Positions 21,554 to 34,312 of a stretch of DNA of 64,000 bases are shown here, one piece after another. The first letter of the stretch is position 1. Each line of letters begins with the position of its first letter. This DNA comes from Siphonodentalium dalli (Eukaryota; Mollusca; Scaphopoda; Gadilida; Siphonodentaliidae). A model generated the notes under the pieces. It saw only the letters and a program-made list of their open reading frames with translations, was not told where the DNA came from and did not search any database. The stretch spans positions 141,750,351 to 141,814,350 of the forward strand of contig CP136062.1 in NCBI GenBank assembly GCA_032622095.1. The letters are read 5' to 3'. Both the position numbers and the translations under genes were made by a program.

Positions 21554-24139
21554 CTAAAAAAAGAACAAGAACGATATTTAGCATTGTTACGTGCAATCTC
21601 TACCAAAGCGCACCAGTCATACTTCTTTCTGACTATGTCACCGGATGGGTACTAGTCTGTGTTTCTATATTTAACATGGGATTTTCCAGCAAAACTGGCC
21701 AAACCCGATCGCTCCAAAGTCAAATTTTCTATGTGCTTTGAGAACAATTCCCTCACTATAACATAATGACTAATGGAAAATCAGAGCGGTAGTTTTGTTG
21801 ACGATTTTCGCAAGCTACTCGTCAAAATTGCTGCAAATTAGAACTCTTGTGTTTGACCTGCCGTGCGAGTTGTGACAATGTCTTACACATGCGTTTAGAC
21901 TTTTTGACGATAAAATAATCGGAGAACCGAATCACACCGTTTCGAAATATAGTTCTTCGTTTTTGGTGGGACTTTTCAGACTTAATGTTCAAAATTTATA
22001 CAATTTTTTTTCGATATTTTGTGTGCTCTGTTCGCTTAGTATACATCTTAATATCGCGGAAGTCCACCAAATGTGGGTAAAATGTCGCCGGTAGCAGCGG
22101 TCTTATCGAGTCATCAAGGGAGGTAAACCCTGCATGGAGTTTGATTCACGTGCTGATTTTTGTAAGATTTTTGTAATATTTGACCCTCAATTGACAAAAT
22201 ACTGCTTTTTGTATTTCACTGGAAATTCAGGAAAAAAAGCAAATTGCATGATACTTCTGGATTCACAGAAAAACAGGGAGGTAATGTCTTGGAAGATTTG
22301 GACGTCGAATCACCATATATCAAGGTGACTCGACAGAGGTCAAGTCGTCAAAATAGCAGAAATCAGAATGTAACCTTGTAGGAAATTAAAGCACCAACAT
22401 AATGAGACTATTTACATACCCTGCATGGTATAATAAACATGATCAAATACTCAATTCTGTTAAAAATTCTGTCTAAATATATAATTTTTCGTGTCGGGCT
22501 GATGACCCCTAGGCGCGACTAAATAGTGTAACAACACTTATGTTTGTTGCCCATTACATAACGCAGGTGTGTAATTGAAAAAGCGAGTTCATATCAATGC
22601 GGAAATATGAAGCTTTGGGAGTTACGCGCACTTTCTGTGAATCTTGTAAATAAACACTGCCGACATATGGACACCTATCTTTAATAGTAAAACAAATTGT
22701 GGTTGTTTGTATTTTAATTACTGATTCGTGGCATCCGGCAGATTGACGTATGACGTGGAATAAATATTCACCTAATTATCTGTATGGTCAATGCACATAT
22801 CCATATTGTTTACGGGGATTACCTGTGTTCAGCGCACAGATTGAACCAGGTTCAGACAAAAAGCCTATGTTGACTCCGGATTTTAAAGTTGAGACTCTGG
22901 GTTTGTAACTTTATACTTTAGTAATAAATAATAATTTTGGGTTTGAAGTTGACCAGACATGCATATAAGGAGTATATCCTTTAATTTTGCCTCTTCTTCG
23001 TTGGGAATGTGCTTATTTCATTATTTCATTATTGTTTCATTATGTCATTATTTTATTTCATTGATAACACTATAAATTAAACCACGAATTGACAGTTTGG
23101 GGGAACTATGCAAACAATATAGATGGAGATTCGGTAATTAAAAGAGTTTTGTTTTTGCTGTCCTGTTGACTTGCTAATGAGGTGATTGAAGGAGTTGTAA
23201 ATTACATTCGATTGAGGAGGTCTACCGTATACATGTGTTGGACTGAATTTGACCTTATCAAGAATAATTGGATTGTGCACGTTCAACTATACATATAGTA
23301 TTGCATATTACTGTAATTTGTCCGTGTATCTATAGCTAATTTTTGTGTGCCTGTGGTTGACCGCGCGTAACACGGTGCACGGCGTTATTGTGTTGAATGC
23401 TAATCATGTTCTACTGTTGTTGTTAGATTGACAATGGGTTTAGCGGTTATTATATATTGTCGATCGATCTCGGTGTTCGAATCAGATTTTATGTTTGAAC
23501 TATGTCTGAAAGACGCAATTTTATACTAGAATTAAGGATCGGAGAATAAACTTTTCACAATAACTGCATCTATATGGACCGTACAATAATAAAAATGCTC
23601 TGGTACATTGTAACGTCGTGCAGTGCTATAAAGCAATAATTCTGTTATTGAACAGAAACAGAAACAAAACTCAACATCAAAATACACAGCGAATAGCTTG
23701 TCGATACAAGATATGTGTATATCACATTAAACCCCTATAAATATCATTGAAAAATCCATATGTTATTATCTCTCACTAGTGAGTAATAGCCGTGTGCTTC
23801 CCGGGATAATTGGCATCGCGCCAAGTAAATTACCGCGCGGAATAATACTATTTAGAAAACCGCGCTTGACACCAATACCAGACATTGCAAAATAAATGCT
23901 TTGTTCATTAAAGTTCAATTATTCTTTGTACTAAGGAAAATAGGCATAAAACAAAGACGCCAATTGGGGGACTATATGTTTCGTCGCAAGGCAGAGCTCG
24001 CAATACTGTCGTATACGGTTGTGAAGCGTCTCAGTCAACGCCGTGTATGTATGCATTTTACATGCATTTTTCAGCTTCTTTTAAAGATTTTGATTTGTTA
24101 AAAAGGCATAAAGCTCTAGTTTTTTCATGTGATATACAA
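21554..24139. other. intron sequence, nothing recognised
   Basis: Left (3'-proximal) part of the 10.3-kb intron. No RNA gene, coding motif or clear inverted repeat was found on either strand. Confidence 0.4.
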
Positions 24140-24265
24140 GATCTTCAACTCGTTATGTTTGGATATAAGATTTTATGAAACTCTTCTGACTACGACTCGT
24201 TGTGAATCAAATTTATCAAACTCGTTTCATAAAATCTTATATCCCAACATAACTCGTTGGAGATC
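24140..24265. mobile_element. 126-bp foldback element
   Basis: The ends are GATCTTCAACTCGTTATGTT and, inverted, GATCTCCAACGAGTTATGTT. Arms of about 42 bp continue through 'ggatataagattttatgaaac', with a ~40-bp centre. No target duplication was resolved. Confidence 0.75.
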
Positions 24266-24849
24266 ATCAATATATCGCATATAACCATGTGCAAAATATA
24301 CAGGCTATCGGAATTCTGGCCGTCGGTATATATAAAGCTGAGTACAACCAGTTACTGGGGGACTTCACAGTTTCATCTCTTGTTTTAGCCATGTCTGTGA
24401 ACAACTCTAAATCGATATTTTACACAGAGTGACATATCGATGGATATGGGCAATTTGTCGATGAGATATTCCAAGCACAAACGGAAGCAATTGGTATTCT
24501 GAACCACAACGGGCTTGTTTTCGTGAATAATTGTCTTCGGCAACGACCACCATTGGTGTTTCCGTTTACCGTCACGATTGTCCGGGTCATACGGTGAAGT
24601 TTGTGAGCGTCCATGTGAAAGAAATACCCGAATCAGTTTCCAAACGAGCGCGTTGCTTCATTATTCACGTTGCATTGGTCCATTGCGATGGCACGGTCCG
24701 TTGTCTGCCGTTTGCCGTTTACATGGATGAGTTGCGTTATAACGCAGAACTTCCTATAATATATATAGTTGATAAGTTCAATATATGAATAAATGTAATA
24801 TTGCAAATCAATTGTTAGCTTTTTGTGGAACAAATGAAAAGCACCCGTC

Positions 24850-25012
24850 TAGAGATCACCCCGATGATCCATATGAAGTTTGGTGATGATCGGATGAGGG
24901 ATATGCTCTGTGTTAAAGGATTTAGTGATGCAAAGAGTAAAATCCAAAATGGCTGTTGGCGGCCATATTTGTTATCGAAAATCGTTAAAATTGTATAGCT
25001 CCCATCCTAGAC
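24850..25012 (-). repeat. inverted member of the 1360-3200 repeat family
   Basis: On the minus strand it carries 'cgatcatcaccaaacttcatatggatc', then 'atggccgccaacagccattttggatttt' in the reverse arrangement. It is therefore a dispersed family, not a local satellite. Confidence 0.6.
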
Positions 25013-25166
25013 TCATATACCGAATATCGTTGGAATCGGTCAAAGCTTGTTTTAACATATTTATGGTTTATTTTGTTATGGTTTTTTGAAGCATATTTTT
25101 ATTTGAAAAGTTTTCATTCATTTGAAGAATCTATTATTGTGTTATATCATGCAGGTTGAATAAATG

Positions 25167-25290
25167 AGGTAGCTTCGCACCAGCGGCTTATCAGCCGAGC
25201 ACGTAAACCAAATGTCCGAACCTACGGTTCCTCTCGTACTGAGCAAGATTACCGTCGCAACGACTCGTCATAAGTAGGGTAAAATTTAAG
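25167..25290 (-). pseudogene. 28S rRNA-derived fragment (sarcin-ricin region)
   Basis: Read on the minus strand it contains TTTTACCCTACTTATGACGA, then CGACGGTAATCTTGCTCAGT followed by ACGAGAGGAACCGTAGGTTC, and ends GGTGCGAAGCTACC. This is the conserved 3' part of large-subunit rRNA including the AGTACGAGAGGAACC sarcin-ricin loop. Only ~120 bp are present and several conserved bases are changed. It is a dispersed fragment or the head of a 28S-derived SINE, not an rRNA gene. Confidence 0.85.
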
Positions 25291-25469
25291 CCTTTCCATG
25301 TCAATGTGCATTCATAGATTTAGCGAGCTGACCTTTTTACCACCCATTGGTGTCATCCCTCATTATTAACTGATGGTGAACTGAAACCCCCTACCAAGAG
25401 TTAGGTTCATATCTAATACATAATAGAAGCATTATTTAACCCTTTTGTCCCATTATTTTTAAGAAAAAT

Positions 25470-27350
25470 GACTTCAGGAACTATTTACGGGGCCAGGAAA
25501 AAATGTGTACGCCGGGATGCTGAAACACCCAACAACCCCGCCTAGTGTTCGGAAAAAAAATGCAGACCCCCCTGTTTGAATGTGAAATAAATGTTTGGTG
25601 GCGATGGAAACGAGAAAAAAGTGGCGTGCTGCAACGTGAACGCTGTTTTCCCGAAATATTCTGCCTTGCGACCTATATCGAATGAACATCTCCGCTGAAA
25701 CATTGTCGATGGATATTGATCTACGGGACCGGATTTCGTCATGCGCGGATAGCATTATATAAATGCGCTCGGTTGAGGCCAACTTGAGGGTGACATGGAT
25801 CATTTTGCGGTGGTGGACGGTGATGTCGCCTCAATTAACCCCGGTCGTTATTGGCCGCTCCGGATTGGAAATTGATTGTTGGATCGTATTGCACGGCGTA
25901 ATCGAACACTGAACATATTGACGCGCTTTATTTTCTCATAAAAGACATACTGTGGAGTTATTGTAATGAATAAAACAGATAGATTAAATGTATTACCCAC
26001 ACTCTACAAATATTAAATTCCAATCACATCGAATGTACCATTTCAGAAAACGTGACGCTTAATAAAGTGCAACTATTTTAGTCATTCATTCGGTCAATGT
26101 ATATAGCTCATTTTAAAAAAATGATAATTTTCAGCCTGTTGGGTATACAATTTAAGAAAATAACGAATTGAGGCAAATTATTCGCTATAATTGTTATGGA
26201 CACTGCATAAGAGTGTCCCACATCACTTTAAACCCAAATGAAATACAGGACAGGGATTGTCACTTGAGCGTGAAAGATTTGTTTCTGGTGACGATGGAAC
26301 CTTGTGGAAGCGGGGAAAAGTGGCGTGCTGCAAGGAGCCACTGTTTGTCTGGTATGTTCTGCCTCGCGACTAGCGGACAAATGCAAGTCTCCAATGAAAC
26401 ACTGTCGATTGATATTAATCGACGGGATCGACGTCCGGAATGCAAAATAAATGCTTCCAGCCGTGAGTGACATGGATCATTTTGCGGTGGTGGACGAGAG
26501 GTCTCCTCAATTAACTCCGGTCATTATTGCTCAGCTCCGAATTGGAAAGTGATTGTTGCATCGAATTTCACGGTGTAATCGAACACTGCCAATATGAATG
26601 CACTCAAGTCCATTAAGACTATAGTGCACCACCGCGTGCAGGGCTTTAATGACCGACAAATAACATGCACGAGCAAAGGCTGATTAGTTTCTCAAATGCA
26701 CACTTTGCATCGCGGATCCCAAATAATGTCCTCACTGGACCTATTTTGAGCCGAAGGAAATCAAATTAATGTAGAAAAAGAACACCGTTTTATGTTTGGC
26801 CACAGATCGTCCAAAGCGGGTGGTCGATTTGGTTGGTGTTTCAGTCGCTATTGGTGATATCACGACGTTGTCAGCACAACACACATGTGTGTGTAGAAAT
26901 CCAGGACATCTGGTTGTTGAGTGGGTGGGGTACATGTCGTATTATAGGCCAACATAAGCCGTCCAGCGAGTGATGCCATGGCAAATCTGGTTCACATCCC
27001 TAACAGAGAAGGATTGAGATACACGCAAAGGGACGACAACCTGATTCGTGTATCTTGGCAAGGTTTTCCTGGTCGGTGGTTTCTAAGTGTGGAGTTATTA
27101 CCCCTTGAAATTAAATTTCGGGACGAATTCATAATCGATATCTCACACGGCGATTACTCTGCGAACGATCGACGGTCAATGCATAATTATAGTTAATTTA
27201 AAAAAATTGATAATATTTCAGCCTGATGGGTATATAAGTTAAGAAAATAGAATTGAGGCTAATTATTCGCTATAGCCGTTATGGACACTGCATAAGAGTG
27301 TCCCACCTCACTTTAAACCCATAAACCCATAAACTGCATGACAACATTGG
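25470..27350. repeat. interleaved duplicated repeat blocks
   Basis: Block X at 25480-25915 recurs at 26265-26590 ('atggatcattttgcggtggtgga', 'cggtcrttattg'). Block Y at 26095-26250 recurs at 27175-27335 ('ggacactgcataagagtgtccca'). The order is X-Y-X'-Y', so a composite unit of about 1 kb has been duplicated and has diverged. Open frames here are not conserved between copies. Confidence 0.65.
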
Positions 27351-28736
27351 GATATGGCGTGGTTGACTGAAATGATGATAAACACCATTAAACCAAACCA
27401 TATAGAAACCATCAACTGACAAGGAAGTGATAATTTGCCGAGGTACCCAAAATGCGAAACCCAGATGAGTGGACTGGACGTAGTATAATAACTTTATTTA
27501 GGGGATTCTTTTAAAGAACAGCTTACGCAGTTCATAAGAAAAGCTATTTAGATTAGATGGAACATCGATCAGAGTGATCCAATAGACCTGCAATTCTAAA
27601 CGCTCAAATAGTAGATTTCCAATAGAAAATCACAAGAAATGGTCTTATCACTCTTATAGCATAATGATACCAAAATGAAATGCAATCAGAATCCAGTGTG
27701 ATTCGTGTAACCTTGCATATCACGTTAACGGCACGTTCACATGTAGCTGCAAGAAAAGGATAACTATGCCCATGTGACTAACTTGACTAATGAAATAACC
27801 GGTGCACTGCTATGTTATCGTGAGTGGGTTATCTGCGTTCACCTTGATTGGTGGTAATCGGTATCCGTTTGATGATCTCCAAGGAATATGTTCGTAACCG
27901 TTAGTTCTCCGCTCGGGTTATGATCCATAATACAATCGTCTATTTCAACAACTAACTTCGTAATTCCATTTTATACAGGGTTGACAGAATCCCTGAAGTA
28001 TTATATGGATATGTGTGTATATGGAGGTATATATAGAGTGTTTCCGTTAACGGAGCAGATCCATGTGGGATTTCAAATTGCACCCTCCCCCTTAAACCAG
28101 GACAAACTCTCAAGATCGCATTCTATTTGCACCTCCCCCTCGGATTTGAATTTCACACCTGGTACCTCACAAGCCTTGTTTTTTGTTTTACTTGCCTGGA
28201 TACCGGGGATAGAGGGACATAGCGGAAATGTCAAACTAATATTTTGACCAAAAGTAGCAAGATATGCAACTATTCGGCTAACACAACCATTAATATCATT
28301 TTCCATAACCAATTGACAAATAACGTGACCACTTTCTCATTAGAAGGTCTTTATACAAGAGCAGCAACGTGGTGACGGGGTTGTGTGCTTCACTATATCC
28401 CAATACGGTAATAACTTTCAACAGTTGGAAATTTCGCATTGCTATATAAAATTGCCAATATGGACTATAGGCTGTTTACCCGATGCAGTTCACTTGAACC
28501 AGCACGACTAATAATGTTCTCATTGACACTAATGATAACCATCTAAACATTTAGACCGTCGCGTTCTCACGGGTATAATCTTTGCAGCAATAAAAATCAA
28601 GACACAATTGTACCTGATAGTAAACACCACAAATATTCTCCGATAGGTCCGGTGTTTCGCGAGAATGCACATCGTGCATAACTGAACATATTTAACTATT
28701 ATGCGAGAAACTATACCTATAGTCGCGTCGTTCTCA
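27350..28736. other. intron sequence, mostly unrecognised
   Basis: 27838-27880 ('caccttgattggtggtaatcggtatccgtt') recurs inverted near 60926-60962, so it is part of a dispersed repeat. Otherwise nothing supported. Confidence 0.4.
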
Positions 28737-29545
28737 TCAGACCGAAAGATGAATACTGGTTCAACAGTGAGATTCGTAAGCAACTGAGAAAACGTGATAA
28801 ACTGAGGAAAAAGGCTATTCATAGCGGAAATTTAATTGATTGGAACACTTTTAAAAAGGCGCGAAATACCCTGAATAATATGAAAAAAACAGGCAAGAAA
28901 AGAATTTGAAAACAATCTTCAGCATAATCTAAATCAGCAGACTCCCCGATGTATTTTTGGAAAATGGTCAATAATATTCTGAACCGAACCAAAAACGGAT
29001 CCCTACCCCCGCTTAAGTTACCAACTGGGAACGATTCCTATTAAATTATTGTCGACAATCTATCGAAGGCAACTCTGCTAAATGACAGTTTTATCGGCAA
29101 CTCCGCGCTGCCCGCCGCCAAACCAAACATTATTAAGGCTGTACCCCCCCCCCCCACCATTAGTAATGTGCCTGTAAAGACGGAAGATATATTGGAAGCT
29201 ATTTCATCTCTTAAACCTAACAAGGCACACGGTCACGATGGAATAAGTGCAAGAATGCTTCTTGAAATAAAATATGCCATCGTTCAGGCCCTCAAAATTA
29301 TTTTCGAACTATGTCTCAAAGAGTGTAAATTCCACGATGAATGGAAAAAAGCTAATGTGATTCCAATATTTAAAAATGACGATCGCTCAAATCCAAAGAA
29401 TTATAGACCGATCTCTTTACTGCCGACACTGGCGAAAGTTTTTGAAAAAGTTGTTCTTAAATATCTTTTTAAGCATTTTGAGACCAAAGGCTTCTTTTAC
29501 GATTTCCAATCGGGTTTCCTTCCTGGGCATTCAACTATTTGATAA
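28737..29545 (+). pseudogene. CR1/jockey-type LINE reverse transcriptase, truncated and frame-shifted
   Basis: The first frame reads DEYWFNSEIRKQLRKRDKLR, typical of the linker between endonuclease and RT. It is broken by a frameshift and stops near 28908-29043. An open stretch to 29542 then contains SLKPNKAHGHDGIS, NYRPISLLPTLAKVFEKVV and FQSGFLPGHST, the first RT blocks of non-LTR elements. The catalytic YADD block and everything after it are missing. A C tract at 29147 lies inside it. It is not functional. Confidence 0.85.
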
Positions 29546-29989
29546 AATACGTCGATATTTTTGCCTTTTATTGGCAACCTAACGTCAACACGGACTCACG
29601 AAGTAGCGCGGTTTAGCGCCATCGCGCTGTTTTAAGTTGTGTTCATATGAATGCGACACGCCTCGCGATCAGTCTGCGTCTGATGCGCGTTAATAGTTTT
29701 TGCTACTTGGAGTGCAACCCACGTGGGAATTCAATTTCTGCTGGCCGTGTTTTTCCTGAAGTGATTTATGAATGCATGTTTCACATGCTCTGTGACAAAT
29801 GCAGACTCGTGTATCCATATCTAATTCAAATTAAAACGATAAAAAGGTTTCATGGTGCCAACTTGGACTAGCTATAGCAAAGTGTGTCGACAAGGGGTGG
29901 GGCGTTATGGGTTGCTTTCCGTTAGTTTAGTATCATCGTGGGTGTACCTAAATTGCTGCATGAAGCAGCTGCTGTCAGCAATTTACGTA

Positions 29990-31445
29990 CTAAAATGCTG
30001 ATCAGCAGATTTTCCGAACTCAGTTTAACTCATTTATAACGAAGATAGTCGGTTGAAGGTTGTGCAAATGAATTGTAAGCGATGGGTTATATCTAAATAA
30101 GGGAGTGGACACAAATTTGACCGACCTCCATCCCAGTTCTGCAGTTCAAAATCACGTTCAAAAGTCCGCCGGCTACAGTTTAGCAGATTCTCCCGAACGC
30201 AGTTTCAATCAATTACAACGAAGATAATAGGTTACATTATGGGCATAAGACCTGTAACCTATGTGTTATACCCAAATACAGGGAGCTGACCGAACTCCAC
30301 TCAGTTCATCGGCTAAAGTTCAGCAGATTATCCCAAGTTCCTAACGCAGTTTAACCAAAACATACCGAAATGGTCAGGTGTATGTTGTGCAAATGAGTTG
30401 CAATCGGCGGCGATACCCAAAAACACAGGGAGGCGGTACCATTTGACCGACCTCCACCCCATTTCAACAGTTCATTGGGTGCATGTGGTTCAGCAGATTC
30501 ATCTGACCACTAACTCACTTAGAGGAAGATATTAGGTTATATATTTTGGACAAATTACATATAATAGATAATATATACCAATGCAAATACAGAGAAGGAA
30601 CACAATTTGACTGACCGCCATACAATTTACCAGTTCAGCAGTTCAAAATCCCGTTCAGCAGTTAATCGAGTGCAGTTCAGCAGTTTCTCCCGTTCGCAGT
30701 TTAACTCAATTTGAATTATAACACAGATGGCCGGGTGTAGGTTATACAATTGACATGGAGTCGATGGGTCCTATCCAAATACAGAGAGCGGACACCATTT
30801 GGCCAGTTGCTATCCCAGTTCCACAGCAGTTGCACCCGATGAAATACTGAACAGGATTTTGAACAACTGAACTGTATTTCGGAATAGCCCATCGACTACA
30901 AGTCATTTGCACGACATACATGTACAACCTAATATCTTCTCAATAATTGAGCCAAACGATCGAGGATACTGAGCCGTATTTATAGCATATGAACTGTTGA
31001 ACAGGATTTTGAACTGCTGAACTGGGGTTGAAGTCGGTCAAATTGTATCTGCTCCATGTATTTTGGTATAACACATAGATTGGATGGCATGTTCCCAGCA
31101 TGTATAGCCTTATGTACCTTCCTTGTAATTTATTTAAACTGATCTATTATTTATGCGTGCGGGAAAATCTGCTGAACTGATGAATGGGATTTTTAACTGC
31201 AGAACTGGCACGGCGGTCAGTCAAATGGGGTCCCCTCCCTGTATTTGGATAAAACTGTATATTACATGTAATTTTCACAAGATACACCAGCATATCTGCG
31301 CTAAAAATTAGTTATATTGACCCCAATGGACTGTTGACGCGATTTTGAACTGCTGAACAGAGATGGAGGTCGGTCAAATGGTGCCCGCTCCCTGTAATTT
31401 GATAGAACCCATAGATTACAAGTAATTTGCACAACCAATACTAAT
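29990..31445. repeat. inverted tandem array of ~190-bp units
   Basis: About four direct units (29990-30840) carry 'gttcagcagattctcccgaac...gcagttt', 'caaatacagggagcgga' and 'tttgaccgacctccatccca'. About three units follow in reverse orientation (30840-31445: 'attttgaactgctgaactg', 'gaggtcggtcaaatggtg'). The turn is near 30840. Units differ by many substitutions and indels. Confidence 0.7.
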
Positions 31446-31741
31446 CAGATCCTACTCTTTTAGATAGAGAAAGATATATTTAAAACAAGAGTGCTTACAA
31501 AGTTGATGACGGATGAATGCAGGCCTTTGTGTACACGTGTGTGCAATGTATAGAGGATCTCATTAAAAAAACTACGTACTCTGCATGTTGTATATACACA
31601 CGCGTTTTTATTCCATTACCATATATGGATTCAAAAGGATTCCGACAAGCTCCTAAATTTAACAGAATATGAGCTCAATATATACATCTTCTGGGATGGT
31701 ATACGTACACGCATGTACTTCAGAAACACTACTGTTCTCTT

Positions 31742-31813
31742 TGAGTCACCACTAACGCTGATACATTGCCCACTGAGTCACATTGAGTCACCACTAACGC
31801 TGATACATTGCCC
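31742..31813. repeat. 42-bp direct duplication
   Basis: 'gagtcaccactaacgctgat' plus 'acattgccc' occurs twice, 42 bp apart, just downstream (transcript direction) of the TM3 exon donor. Confidence 0.8.
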
Positions 31814-31853
31814 GACACATAGTTTGCCACATTCTATATTATTTATTACTTAC

Positions 31854-31963
31854 CTCCACGTTTTCAGTAGTAACGCTCCATACGATATTGAAAATCCTAT
31901 TTCTCGGAACCAAAAATGTAGGCAGCATGTGATGACAGACGATTCAAAATAACCAACGACAAG
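31854..31963 (-). CDS. GPR158-like: GPR158-like exon: TM3
   Basis: The acceptor is TTTTTGCAG and the donor GAG|GTAAGT; 110 nt, phase 0 start and phase 2 end. The peptide begins LVVGYFESSVITCCLHFWF and continues REIGFSISYGALLLKTW. The Cys pair is where class C receptors keep the TM3 cysteine that bonds to extracellular loop 2. RxxGF...YGxLxLK is the TM3 signature of the group. The last two bases (AG) join the G of the next exon to make Arg. Confidence 0.9.
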
Positions 31964-32023
31964 CTGCAAAAATGAAACGAAACGAATCGTGAGATAAACT
32001 GGTATGTCTATATGTATTTATTA

Positions 32024-32468
32024 AAGGCCCACTTAATTTTCGAACACCGAGATCACATTATATAACATAGATGCCATATTAAATACCACTTGAAAGAGGA
32101 AGCTCCAAAACATTGTATTGTCAACTTATCCGATGTAATAAACTGTGAACATATTGTTTTTGTTGAGGTATACCGATGTGTTCCCGTGCTTAAGTTTCTG
32201 CAAACTTGAAGTCTATTATTTTCAATGGAAGCGGAATAACTCTTTATCTTAGTTTGAATTATGTTGCATTCTGGGAGCGAGACGGGGGGAAATGTTTCTA
32301 TGATTTCAGCTAGTTTATATTACTCTGTGGGCACCCTCTGAGACACAGACGTTCCAACTGGTGATGAATTATAGTATTTTAATCATAGTCTATGTCATAG
32401 ATTGTTATTAAAACCGTATATCAAAGCACCATAAAAAATAACCGGTAACTCGAAAATTAAATGGGCCT
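32024..32468. mobile_element. GGCCCACTTAATTTTCG-ended MITE, copy 2
   Basis: The ends are AAGGCCCACTTAATTTTCGA and TCGAAAATTAAATGGGCCTT. It matches 11015-11469 over its length but lacks that copy's internal hairpin. The flanks contain TTAA on the right and TTAAA on the left, suggestive but not a clean duplication. Confidence 0.8.
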
Positions 32469-32865
32469 TAAGGCTGCGCTAATTTGTGTACGAACAATAA
32501 GAACGAACTGACAGTTATGTTTAAATGGATAAAGGCATTCGTGCTGGGTGCAGCTGAAAAATAATATAAAGTTTGTTAACCCATTATTACCACTAAGAAC
32601 GAATTTGTACTCATTTTTATTATCAATAATCATCTGGTGACGAGATTCTGCATATGAAACCAATAATGTGTGTAAGTAATTTACAGTATCAGCAGTTAGT
32701 GCTATTATTTTTCGCAACGACTAATAACACTAACAAACAGACAACGTTGATTATGATCCGATAAGGGGTACAACCTATTTTACCAGTAACCGTTTTAACC
32801 ATTTCATGACGGGAGCTGCGCTGGTGAAGCATTAATATCATGTGTCAGAGCATTTTATTATATAT

Positions 32866-32985
32866 GCGAGTCTCCCACAGGGAGCCTAGCATATATAAGA
32901 GAATGCACTGACTTACAAGATCAAGGTAGATATTGTTATTCAATGTATTTACATGCTAGGCTCCTATGATATGGGAGACTCGCCC
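32866..32985. repeat. imperfect inverted repeat
   Basis: 'gagtctccca...gagcctagca' at 32868-32892 pairs with 'tgctaggctcctatgatatgggagactc' at 32953-32981, enclosing ~60 bp. Confidence 0.6.
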
Positions 32986-33162
32986 ATATTAGAGAATGTA
33001 TTTCGCAAAATTTCAGTCCAGTCATGGAAGGTCTAACCATTAATAGATGCACACAAGTCATCTTATAATATTTTCTTGATATTACATACAAATAAAGCAT
33101 TACTTGTAACACTTTGCATATAATTTCTGGCAAATAACGTAATGAGTAAATATTATAAAGTT

Positions 33163-33322
33163 ATTATACAATGTTGTGTACAGCATGTGTTTTTCTTGTG
33201 CGAGTCCAGGTTGTGGTGAAAAGTCATATTGGACGAGACACGCAGTCGAGTCCAATATGACTTTTCACCACAACCTGGACGAGTACAAGAAAAACTCATA
33301 CTGTACACAACATTGTATAATG
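33163..33322. mobile_element. 160-bp near-perfect foldback element
   Basis: Arms of about 72 bp (ATTATACAATGTTGTGTACA outward, GTGGTGAAAAGTCATATTGG inward) surround a short ~14-bp loop. It has only a few mismatches. Its inner motif GTCCAATATGACTTTT recurs at 33575-33645, outside the palindrome. Confidence 0.85.
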
Positions 33323-34164
33323 ACATTTTTATTATCCATCTGTACGTTTATCCAAATTTTGGGAATAAAACTTTAGTGGTTACTGTGTTGGTATTTGTCG
33401 GCACTTAATTCTCTATAAAAGCCTGTATCTGATCATCAGAAAGCATGATTTGGAACAGTAAACACGGAAATGGAAAAAAACTCAATGCGGACGTGAAACG
33501 TCTGCTAAATCCACCAGCGCGCATCTCAATTTCACCGATTCGTTTCGGAATAGTTAATTCGTGACGTCACAGAGTCCCGATCAAAAAGTCATATTGCACA
33601 CTTGGGAATCCAATATGACATTCGAGAGTCCAATATGACTTTTCCCGGATTGTCACGTGGCAGTTTTTGCCCAATCAGAAATAGTGTTAGTTAAGGGATG
33701 GGTAATAATAACATATTCAGTCACAAACACGTTTGAGTTGATAGTTGGTACATGCTGATAGGGAGGCACTCAGACATGTTGATATTTATCAATTGATTAT
33801 AGGAATTTCAACAACTTTCTATTCACACAACGAGTGCCCTGAGGGCATTTAACGCTGCATTGTGCTATTCGATCCCGATATGACAACAGATCCCGGGCGA
33901 TTGTCGGTTAGTGCTTTTTTACTTTACATAGTGCGGTCGTACTGTACTTGGATGACACATGTACTTTAGAATCACTCCTATTATGGCAATCAAAATATGT
34001 TGTCTCGACATCACAAAAACAATACCGTATATGCCAACGCTATATAGCTATTACCACCCTTAGCTGATGCCCAGCCATTTAGCCATATGATTTATTACAT
34101 GTAATTGCTTTAGTTGCACAATGAAATACATTACACTAATGCATAACACATTTGAAAAGGTCAG

Positions 34165-34247
34165 TCAGAGCTTTCTGATGACTAAATCCTGAAAAGTTAC
34201 CCATAATTCTGCTGTGGTTAAGGAGTCGATTATTTAGGGCATTACTG
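34165..34247. mobile_element. pogo-like MITE remnant, copy 3 (one arm)
   Basis: It matches the right arm of the copies at 10118 and 18685: 'gactaaatcctgaaaagtta', 'attctgctgtggttaaggag', ending GGGCATTACTG then TA. The left arm is lost. It ends 65 bp from the TM2 exon. Confidence 0.75.
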
Positions 34248-34312
34248 TATGATAACTACCGTGCCGCTATATACTTATATAGTATAACTATGATAACTAC
34301 TATGATACTCAC

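Noticed and set aside
28073-28247. WIPGIEGHSGN-like peptide resembling the RNase H motif of LINEs
   Set aside because: Order of the motif is wrong (WIPGHxGIxGN expected) and nothing else of RNase H surrounds it.
29640-29871. 74-codon plus-strand ORF downstream of the LINE relic
   Set aside because: No RT-like or other motif; not continuous with the RT frame.
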